Shown piece after piece: positions 49,720 to 61,700 of a DNA stretch of 64,000 nt. The DNA is taken from NCBI GenBank assembly GCA_947623455.1, contig OX392532.1, forward strand, positions 47,433,058 to 47,497,057. Reading direction: 5' to 3'. The position numbers and the translations under genes are program-made. Position 1 is the first letter of the stretch; every line of letters starts with the position of its first letter. The stretch comes from Mimachlamys varia (taxonomy: Eukaryota > Mollusca > Bivalvia > Pectinida > Pectinidae). The notes below the pieces were generated by a model. It was not told the DNA's origin and did no database searches. It saw nothing but the letters and a program-made list of their open reading frames with translations.

Positions 49720-52700
49720 GTACATTTGAGGACACACCTGATATTTTGTATTTATAATTTCCAAGTTGCATGAGTTATGTTCATTCCGGAATTTGTCAAA
49801 ACAAAATCGAAAGCACCAAACTATAGCTTTTTGATTGGTTTTAGGTGAGAAAATGCAAAGAAAAAAGTTTTAAAAGGGCAATACCAGAATTCTGTGCCCG
49901 ACAATTTTACTTTTATGTTTCGGCATATTTCTCTTAATGTTTCAGCAGGACTTACTCTGGTGTCGCGGCAAACTTAATGAGTGGGTCTATTCAAGTTTCA
50001 AGTTTTATGTTACCCCAAACTCCAGACTGTTGATGTTTTGGGATATATTTATATAATACGCCATTTCCGGGTTACAACTTTCAGTCTGTTTAGTCATGTG
50101 ACTTTCATCACCACGTGACTTCATTTAGGACACTTTTAAAACAAAATGGCGGCTAAATAGAAGTTTTCAATGGCGGTAAGCGAGGTAAAACACAAAAGGG
50201 GTGTTAGTAAAATTAGCTGAGATCACTGATGAACTGAATTTATCTTGTATGGAGAAATTTGAATGCAATCCACAGCGCCCGTAATTGGGGTTTCTCTTTG
50301 CTGTTGGAAACGATCTGAACGTTACATTTTGCCAGATTGTTTCTTTTACGACTGACAGTTACACATCTAGGTACAACACACTATGACTTAGTTTAACAGC
50401 CTGTATCTTTGTTTCATGCCTTTTTAAGCTAAAACGACTAAAAAAATCTAATCAAATTTAGCTGCCATTCGGGTGTCAATGCCTCCATTGTGAAGTGCCC
50501 TAAATTTTTCGCGGTCACATGATCAAAACACCGATTTCTAACTCCACTTCAAAAGAGTTCTTGTATCTCGGAAACGGTGTATTAATTTTTCATTGATTGT
50601 ATGCAGAATGGGGCTATCTGATTTTCTTTTCATACCTCTATGAAAAAAAAATCTGAAAATGGTGCAAAAAATGTGACGTCACAATACGGCAATTGACGTT
50701 GCGTATTGATTTGTAAAAAAGAATCCGCTGTTAGATCAGTCAAATTGTACATAAACATGTTTTAAATTTTAAATAAATTAATTGTAAGCATGGATTCATA
50801 CAGTTTGCAAACAACATTTTTTACATACCCCAATGAAACTGAAAAAAATGTCATCAAAGCTTAAATATTTACACGGCTCTCCCTTCTTGAGCTTAGTAAA
50901 TTCTGACTGCGATTATATTAGCGTATACGTAATGAAAAATATAGGCTTTATGTAGAAAATGCATTTCTGTTGTAAACTGTTGTTTTGTCCGGAGATCTCC
51001 TTCTACAGTTTTCAACCGATATCTTTCAAACTTGCTAGGCTTAATCATCAATACATGAAGTTGTGTTTTCCTGAATAACAGTTTGTTTCAACAATATTTA
51101 CTAGAGTTATGGCCCTTTGGAACTCCGTATCTGATGCAATTTCAGACCTTATGTCAAAAATGTCAGAACTTTTTTGTGTTTTCTTTAATTCCTTTGAAAT
51201 TTTGTATGGTACTTCGAATATCTATAATATTTAACATATATTACGGGTTTTGTTGAGTTATTTCAACTTTTTTGCGTAACGGCATTTCATATTTTGATAT
51301 AGGCATTATGTAGAAAATGCATTTCTGTTGTAAACTGTTGTTTTGTCCGGAGATCTTCTCCTACAGTTTTCAACTGATATCTTTCAAACTTGCTAGGCTT
51401 AATCATCATAACATGAAGTTGTGTTTTCTTGAATAACAGTTTGTTTCAACAATATTTACTAGAGTTATGGCCCTTTGGAACTCCATATCTGATGCAATTT
51501 CAGACCTTATGTAAAAAATGTCAGAACTTTTTTGTGTTTTCTTTAATTCCTTTAAAATTTTGTATGGTACTTCGAATAGCTATAATATTCAACATATCTT
51601 ACAGGTTATGTTGAGTTATTTCAACTTTTCGTGTAACAGCATCGCATAGTTGCAATTGCAACATATACTAAAGGCATTTATATAAAAAATGCATTTCTGT
51701 TGTAAATTGTTGTTTGTCTGGAGATCTCCTACTGTTTTCAATCGATATCTTCAAAACTTGCTAGGTTTAATCATTATGACATGAAATTGTGTTTTCCTGA
51801 ATGACAGTTTAATTTGACAATATTTACTAGAGTTATGGCCCTTTAGGACTTTGTATCTGATGTAGTTTTCGAATATTATGTAGAAAGTGTCAGAACTATC
51901 TTTGTGTTTCCATACCATTATACTTCCGATAGGGTACGACGGGCGTATCATGCCTCCGCTTGCGGTGCTCTTGTTTAACTTTCAAAATGCTATGAAAGGT
52001 CAGCGGTTACATCCATATTTAGCATGAAGCCCTAGTGGGCTTCATATAATACGGATATTACTTTCAATCCATATGTTACATACACAGATAAGGAAAATAT
52101 GGATTCTCGATACATACTGCTGTTGTTAATTTTAGGGGTATTTGGAAATTTTAGGGGTATTTAAATTTTAGGGGTATTCGGAAATTTTAGGGGTATTTAA
52201 ATTTTAGGGGTATTTGGAAATTTTGGGGGTATTTGGAAATTTTAGGGTATTTGGAAATTTTAGGGGTATTTGAAAATTTTAGGGGTATTTGGATATTTTA
52301 GGGGTATTTGGAAATGATTCTGGTGCTAAATTTGCTTGTTTACAGAAAAGTTGGTCGGGGAGGGAATCAAGGCATGGCTGGAGACTGAAGACATAATGAG
52401 TGGGGCGGACATCTTCGCCAGGATCGGGCAGGCTGTCGTTGATAGCAGTGTGAGTTTCCTCTGATCATGACAACCACATCAATACAATGCACTCCTCTTT
52501 ATATCATGCTGCATTTGTCAGACAAAAACATGACATTAACAGGAATGTGACATTCAGAGAAACATGTTTTTCCATCAAAGGACTATATATGGTTTGGGCC
52601 TTTTTTGGCCCCAAAATTATCAAATTTTGAAGCAAATTATTGAACTCTCAAATTAATGTATTTCAAATATGGAGTACATCCCTGATAAAACTGAAACAAT

Positions 52701-55700
52701 AATTATTTGTTGTTTCAACTCTGGTTGTCATGGAAACCATCTCAAATATGCATAAATTAGGGAAATTTGACCATTTAGTCAATTTTGGCCACTTTTTGGA
52801 TAGTTTTTCTATTAGAAACTATTGAGCGCATTCTTGAACAAACTTAATATCAAATGAGAATATGTGGGCACTTATACCACATCTTTAGGAGAAATATAAA
52901 CTTTGTTCAAGAATGCGCTCTATGGTTGCTGTGTGAAAATCTATGTAAAAATTGACCAAAATAGACCAAATATTTACATTTGCATAATTTATGCATATTT
53001 CGGATGGTTACCATGGCAACCATAGCACAAATAACAAATAAATATTATTACAATTGCATGAGGGATGTAATCTATATTTGAAATAATATTATTTGAGTGT
53101 TCAATAATGAAATTTAAAATTTGATGGATTTGGGGGCCAAAAACAGGCAAAACCATATATAGTCCTTTTTGCAGGTTTTTTTTTTTTTAATTTTCTATGC
53201 AATATTTTGTTCAAGTTGCATCTGAAATCAATGGAAATGACAACATTTTCTGGATATTTTATGTGATTGGATTAAAAAAGAAACATGATATAAAGAGGAA
53301 TTCACCTCAAAATGCGTAATATTCACCAAATAAAATTACATATATTATATAGAGGGAAAAACATGATATAAAGAGGAATGTGATATTAACAGGGGTGATA
53401 TTAAGTGGAATCCACTGTAGAAGCACCGTCAACTCTAGTTGTAACCTTGACAACGTTTGTTGCTTTAACCCTAGCACCACAGTACATACTTGCCAACCCT
53501 CCCTATTTTGGAGGGAGACTCGATTTTGAGTCTAAAATTCAACATTTTCATTCAGTGAATTTGCTACACTGTTTCTATTTTTTTAAGATCTGATGATTTC
53601 ATCTGAAAGATTAGCTATAATGAAGATGAAGCCCTTTGAAAGTGTTATTTGTAAAAGTGTTTTTTTTTCCTTTTGGTGTACATACATATACCGGTACATA
53701 CATATTATTTATGCTTTAAAATCTGAGCACGGAAATTTCAAAATTTCCAAAAAGTTCACCAGTAATGTAGATAAAGCCAGTTATATAACCATGACAACAC
53801 TGTATAATAATGCTTTCAAACTGCTAGAATAGCCCAGACACACTAGTCAATGTAACAGAAAATTACAAATTGTAGTTGTAATCCCTGGTCCTTGTTTCAA
53901 GGATAGTCCTTCACTCCAGGAAATCCCACAATTAATTAAATACAGTAAAACCCGACTTACAAAAAATGTACTCCAACTCGTGGGGACCTGATCAATACAG
54001 TAAAACCCCACTTACTCCAACTCGTGGGGACCTGATCAATACAGTAAAACCCCACTTACTCCAACTCGTGGGGACCTGATCAATACAGTAAAACCCCACT
54101 TGCTCCAACTCGTGGGGACCTGATTAATATTTTGAGGAAGACCTATGGTATTCAAGTAATCCGAAGTTGGTTAAATACATGTATGTATGAACTCGGTCAT
54201 GACCAAACGAACTGTTCGACGAATGACTGGTATTCGAGTGAATTGGGTTCGGGTAATTGGGGTTTAACTGTATCTCCATAGAAATGCATTACAAAAGTTA
54301 AGGGGGAAATCTTAATTAAAGTGAAACCTTTCCTTAAATTCTGTAATGCTTTTCTACAGAGATTTTTAAGTTCAGGAACGAATTTCATGAAACCGAAGAT
54401 AATACATTGTCCAGCTGATTATGACGTGATATGTTTGTTTACAGATTTTCATGTTTGTGATGAGTAGGGAGTCTGTCCAGTCAAAGATTTGTCAGGACCA
54501 GTTGGCATTAGCTTACGTGTCCAATAAGTCCATTCTTCCTGTGGCTCTGCTTCCAAACCAGGAACTCCTCAGCCTCATGGATAATGGGATGTAAGTACTG
54601 TTGATTGTGTTTCCCTCTCTTTAGTCAAGATTCAAGACTCCCACATACACTGTAGAGCCCTATTGAAAACATTCTGACGACCCTAAAAAGCTCTTTTTCT
54701 CATTCCCATTGAAGTACCTCCAAATGAAACTCCCCAAACCACACACTATTGCAGCACCTGTGTCCACAACCTTCCACTGGAACCTCATGAGTTGGGTTCC
54801 TGACACTCAAGTGACGTCTTCTATCTGGACTCGGACCCACTGCTGTGCCCCCTGTGACTCCGGTCCACTGTCCCAAATTGACTTTGACCATAACAATGAG
54901 ATTCAAAATGATGAATTTCTAAACTTTTAAACACTATCAGTATATTTTATTGCATTTTTACCAGTGAAATATCAGAAAATATTAACTTGATAAAACTTAT
55001 ATCATCGCTGCTTATATCATCACTAGTGATGATAGAAGTTTCTGTCCGATATCATTGCGCACTATTTGTGTACTTTTTTTCCGTTATTCTAGAATCAAAT
55101 CATATAGAGTAGGGATATTAAAAACCTTTATAGTACAGTAGACTCCGCTTAATATCACTTCTCATTTGTCCGGGGAAAACATGATATTAACCGGAACATG
55201 ATATTAAAAGACAGCGTATTTTCTGACATTTTTCAGCCCTCAAAACCGGAAGTGGACTTGGTTAAATGTCGTAGTGCTGTGACTCGACAGAGAAGATTGT
55301 TGAATAAAGATATTTTATCACTAACAATGTTGTTTCACTCCAGTGATAGTATATTCTTTTGGTTTTATTCTGGAATGCACTTATTTTCATATATATTGTT
55401 CGTACGTAATATTATCAGTAGGCTAGTTTCACACGAAACGTACTACGATTGTTTACTGCAGTAGGCCTACTGTAGTGATGTAGGCATACGAGTGGCTGGT
55501 ATTCTGCATCAAATTCGTGTTTTAAAATCATGACACTCCGTAAATATTTACCGTTATCTTGATATGTATACTGATTGTTCGCTTGTGAAATCTGTTGTTT
55601 GTTTAATTTCTTTAGATATTCGCTGCAAGTGCGACATCGTTTTCACAGAGTTTGTCAGTTGTATAGCGCTACCGCGAAATGAACTTTTACCTTTGAAACG

Positions 55701-58700
55701 TGACGTTTCATTGGATGACCTCTATGCAAATAAAACAACCACGCGATAATATTTAGGCCTAGTCTCGGCACTATATTCACCAGCCGGCCAAGAATCACGG
55801 CATATCGGCGTCGTACTTTGGCTATTTAAAAATCAAAACAAAGACGATATCTTCGCATTTTACGTGAACATTAGCTTAAATTAATTAATTGGACATTTGT
55901 TGTTTAAAAGACACTTTTTATTTTAATTTCAATCAATATTTCGTCATGTTTACGGAAGACCATCCACTTGAGCCTTCTTCACGACAACGTGAATTCAATC
56001 TTAGACGAGGTGAAATGAAAAATAGAACTCGTGTTAGGAACACATTAAATCACACATGGCGTTAGATAAGATTACAAAAGTATGGGTTCCCTCACCCAAA
56101 GGTGTAATCTTTGCTCCGGTATGCCAAGTCAATCTATTGTTCGACTATAGTACTGCAGTGATCAAGATCAGGTAGGTGTGAAAGAGACGCAGCTGACCAC
56201 GGCTTTGTTTACATAGCGAGTTCAGGTGTGAAACTCGGGTCCCCGGGGCATTTATATGAAATTATTTCTAACATTTACCTGTAATTTTTGTATGACAGTG
56301 GCAAAAAAAAAGTGATATTAACCGAAATCCACCTGGAAACAAGTGATATTAAAAGAATGACATTACATAGATTATATAGCAGGAAAAACGGTGCATGAAG
56401 AAAACGTGATAATAACCGAAAAGTGATATTAACCGACGTGACATTAAGTGGAGTTTACTGTATTATGGAAATTAATGAATAACTAATTGATTTTATTAAT
56501 ATGTTTTTGTATTTTTACTATTTCGAACAAAAAATATAACTTCATCCTGTGGCATATTAATATCCTATAACCCTTAGGCACTCCGTCCCGATCACTTGTT
56601 ACAGCAATTTTAAAAAATAAAATCAGACTTTTTCGAATTTCAAAAATGTGATAAAAAGAAAATTCAATGGTTTCCCAATAAATACAAAATATATTTCGCT
56701 CGTATGGCTGATTTTAAAAATATTTGAGAAACCATTGAATAGCCTCTATGGAATAAACTCTTTTAACTCTTTCGGCGCCAAAGTCGACTTTTGTCGACAG
56801 CGAGGACGAGCGCTAAAGTCGACTATAGTCGACATTTTGAAAACAATAATCTTAAGATTTTCATAAAATTTTGGAAATCCAAGATGGCTGCCAGGGTCGC
56901 ATGACCTTGACTGAATGTGAACAATGTCCAAAAGGTACAGCGCTAGCTTCATTTGAACTTTATATCCATCAAGTAGCATGTTCCTACACCAACTAAAACA
57001 ATGCTATAAAGTGTTAAGCATAAATCTATATTTAGCAATAAATACCCGGTATATATATTATGTCAGAATTACATGTTTTGGTAACTTTATTTCCTATTGT
57101 AATATATGTCTGCCACCACTTATATTCTTCATTATATCAGTAGATATATATACAGATACTCATAATATAGATTGAAACCTACAGATAAGTGAAAAAAAAA
57201 GAAATATAGCCGTAAAATCCAAATTATGAAAATCCAAGATGGCCGCCAAGGTTACATGACCTTGATTGACCTTGAATGACCTGTGATGAGGTGCATTTGG
57301 TAAAGCATCATCTGAACTTTATATCCACCAAGTAGCATGTCCCTGCACCAACAAATAAGAAAAAACATACATTGTTAATTAAAATTCCTTTAATTTATAG
57401 TAATTAATATTTGGCGCTGGGCCAATATGTTAAAAAGGTAATTTGGCGCCGAAAGAGTTAAACTAACCATTTCTCTTTTTGGTAATTTCAACCTTTTTGA
57501 TGACAAAGTCTGGTTGAAGTGGTAGCATTTCAAGGGAGATAACTCATGAAATCCATATAAACATTGTCCTCTATAAAACACTTATAAAACTAATTTTTTG
57601 TTGTGTTTCAAGGCGTCTAGAATTAGCTGGGTTTGAATGGTTCCCCTTGGCAACAGAAAGCCTCGCTGACAACTTGAAGGATATCACCAACCAAGTGTTT
57701 AAACAATTGGAGGATATCAAGGAGAAGGAAAATAAAAGTAAGGTCAAACAAAGTAACAATGGGTGAACGGTGTGCGCACGATGTGAGAATGATTTGATTC
57801 TGGGCGATTGTTTCTATCGCACAAGTGGCCGCGCGATAAACTAACATGCGGTGACAATCGGTGGTTGGTGTAAATTGAGAAATGGCTTAACAAAATATAC
57901 GGTCTAGTGCTACTTTTTTAAAGTTTATTTCTATAGTTTAGCTACATATATATCTGATCTTTCTATTTAAATTTTTCTTGAAATTAGAAATTGACTTTTT
58001 GTAGATTTTTGAAACAAACCAAATAAACAATGTAAACTTTCAACACAAATTATCATGTTCTCATTCAGGTAAACATTGCCAGTTTTTACCAAGCTGGAAG
58101 AGTTCATTATGAAATTTAAAGGATGGTTGAGTTAAATAAGTATAAGCATTTAAGTATTGAAAATAAAGATTGAAAAATAAAAGTTCCTGGCCTTTTTTTT
58201 TTGTGAAAGATAATAGCAGAAACAGATTTTTAAGCAAATGTTAAGTTTGGTTATTAGAATCAAAACTGGAATGAAATACATGGAAGACTTTTCACCATTG
58301 CGCCCTCTGTTGAGTGAATCCAGACGTGTTCAATGAACCAATATGGCTGACAACTCGAAATGTCCACTTCAATTCACATACTAAGAAAAAGATCTGGTAC
58401 ATATAAGTTTGTGATTTTCTTAATAGTTTGGTTTGTATTCAGTAGATTGATCTCAATATGCATGCAATTTGTAGCAATTGTTACAATGATGAAATATTAC
58501 AGCTGAAAGACCTAACATTTTGCGTACCAGCTCAAGGCCAAACAGGGGCTTTATTAATCAACCGTTTCTCAACCGATCAATATACGTCAATATCATCTAA
58601 CAGCTATAATACATACTTCACACATTGTCTCTTTTTAAAATAAAACTGAACACTTCATAAAAATGTTTATTTTCGTTAATTGAATTCCTTTGATTTTTTT

Positions 58701-61700
58701 GGTCTAAGATAATTATAATAAGCTCCAAACAGTGTTTTTGAAATACAAAATGTACTATCAGCTATATTGTATTGCTTAATCTGCAAACACTTATAGATTT
58801 ATTTTGAGGACAACAGATGAGAAAAAACAAATCAACAATCATTTCATCTGATTTAAACAATAAAATCAGGAGATAATTCAAAAAGACACTATTTTCTCTG
58901 TTCCCTTTAAATATTCTTGTTCATTTCTTAAAGATAAGACAACAAAGCCAGAGACAAGTGGAAAATCCAGGCGGATGCTAAACCGATCAATTTCCCGGAA
59001 TATGAGCGATAAAGAGTCCAAGCTGTTCCTGGAGGATGGTGTAGCTTACTGGACACGATCGTTCGGCAAATCTGTCACCGTCACATGGGAAAAGCAAGTA
59101 TTTGTGGTTAAACAGCATTACGTCTGATCAGTGGAAAGTTTTCTCCTTCAACGTAATGCAACATTTCTGATTGGTGGAATGACATCCTCGATATCCATGG
59201 GTTAGCTCACCTACGCTCTCTACAACCCTGGAATCCTCCTCCATATCCAGGGGTTACATTCACCTACACTGTCTACAGTCCTGGAATCCTCCTCCATAAC
59301 CAGGGGTTACATTCACCTACACTGTCTACAGTCCTGGAATCCTCCTCCATATCCAGGGGTTACATTCACCTACACTGTCTACAGTCCTGGAATCCTCCTC
59401 CATATCCAGGGGTTACATTCACCTACACTGTCTACAGTCCTGGAATCCTCCTCCATATCCAGGGGTTACACTCACCTACGCTCTCTACACCCCTGGAATC
59501 CTCCTCGATATCCAGGGGTTACATTCACCTACACTGTCTACAGTCCTGGAATCCTCCTCGATATCCAGGGGTTACACTCACCTACGCTCTCTACACCCCT
59601 GGAATCCTCCTCGATATCCAGGGGTTACATTCACCTACACTGTCTACAGTCCTGGAATCCTCCTCGATATCCAGGGGTTACACTCACCTGCACTCTCTAC
59701 ACCCCTGGAATCCTCCTCCATATCCAGGGGTTACATTCACCTACACTGTCTACAGTCCTGGAATCCTCCTCCATATCCAGGGGTTACACTCACCTGCACT
59801 GTCTACACCCCTGGAATCCTCCTCCATATCCAGGGGTTACATTCACCTACACTGTCTACAGTCCTGGAATCCTCCTCGATATCCAGGGGTTACACTCACC
59901 TACACTGTCTACAGTCCTGGAATCCTCCTCCATATCCAGAGGTTACATTCACCTACACTGTCTACAGTCCTGGAATCCTCCTCCATATCCAGGGGTTACA
60001 TTCACCTACACTGTCTACAGTCCTGGAATCCTCCTCCATATCCAGGGGTTACATTCACCTACACTGTCTACAGTCCTGGAATCCTCCTCCATATCCAGGG
60101 GTTACATTCACCTACACTGTCTACAGTCCTGGAATCCTCCTCGATATCCAGGGGTTACACTCACCTACACTGTCTACAGTCCTGGAATCCTCCTCCATAT
60201 CCAGGGGTTACATTCACCTACACTGTCTACAGTCCTGGAATCCTCCTCCATATCCAGGGGTTACATTCACCTACACTGTCTACAGTCCTGGAATCCTCCT
60301 CCATATCCAGGGGTTACATTCACCTACACTGTCTACAGTCCTGGAATCCTCCTCCATATCCAGGGGTTACATTCACCTACACTGTCTACAGTCCTGGAAT
60401 CCTCCTCCATATCCAGGGGTTACATTCACCTACACTGTCTACACCCCTGGAATCCTCCTCCATATCCAGGGGTTACATTCACCTACACTGTCTACAGTCC
60501 TGGAATCCTCCTCGATATCCAGGGGTTAGCTCACCTACGCTCTCTACACCCCTGGAATCCTCCTCGATATCCAGGGGTTACATTCACCTACACTGTCTAC
60601 AGTCCTGGAATCCTCCTTGATATCCAGGGGTTACATTCACCTACACTGTCTATAGTCCTGGAATCCTCCTCGATATCCAGGGGTTACATTCACCTACACT
60701 GTCTATAGTCCTGGAATCCTCCTCCATATCCAGGGGTTACATTCACCTACACTGTCTACAGTCCTGGAATCCTCCTCGATATCCAGGGGTTACATTCACC
60801 TACACTGTCTATAGTCCTGGAATCCTCCTCCATATCCAGGGGTTACACTCACCTACTCTCTCTTCACCCCTGGAATCCTCCTCGATATCCAGGGGTTACA
60901 TTCACCTACACTGTCTACAGTCCTGGAATCCTCCTCCATATCCAGGGGTTACACTCACCTACACACTCTACACCCCTGGAATCCTCCTCGATATCCAGGG
61001 GTTACATTCACCTACACTGTCTATAGTCCTGGAATCCTCCACCATATCCAGGGGTTACACTCACCTACGCTCTCTACACCCCTGGAATCCTCCTCGATAT
61101 CCAGGGGTTACATTCACCTACACTGTCTACAGTCCTGGAATCCTCCTCGATATCCAGGGGTTACATTCACCTACACTGTCTATAGTCCTGGAATCCTCCT
61201 CGATATCCAGGGGTTACATTCACCTACACTGTCTATAGTCCTGGAATCCTCCTCCATATCCAGGGGTTACACTCACCTACACTTTCTACACCCCTGGAAT
61301 CCTCCTCGATATCCAGGGGTTACATTCACCTACACTGTCTACAGTCCTGGAATCCTCCTCCATATCCAGGGGTTACACTCACCTACACTGTCTACAGTCC
61401 TGGAATCCTCCTCCATATCCAGGGGTTACATTCACCTACACTGTCTACAGTCCTGGAATCCTCCTCGATATCCAGGGGTTACATTCACCTGCACTCTCTA
61501 CACCCCTGGAATCCTCCTCGATATCCAGGGGTTACATTCACCTACACTGTCTACAGTCCTGGAATCCTCCTCCATATCCAGGGGTTACATTCACCTACAC
61601 TGTCTACAGTCCTGGAATCCTCCTCGATATCCAGGGGTTACATTCACCTACACTGTCTACAGTCCTGGAATCCTCCTCCATATCCAGGGGTTACATTCAC

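Larger units (their letters stand above)
49720..52345 (+). other. Intron 1 of the TIR-HEAT gene
   Basis: Phase 1, gtacat...tttacag. Holds three copies of a 360 bp dispersed repeat (50938-51960) and an attttaggggt array (52131-52313). Confidence 0.8.
54591..57612 (+). other. Intron 3 of the TIR-HEAT gene
   Basis: Phase 2, gtaagt...tttcaag. Contains a 1.3 kb Tigger-like element and a piggyBac-like MITE. Confidence 0.8.
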
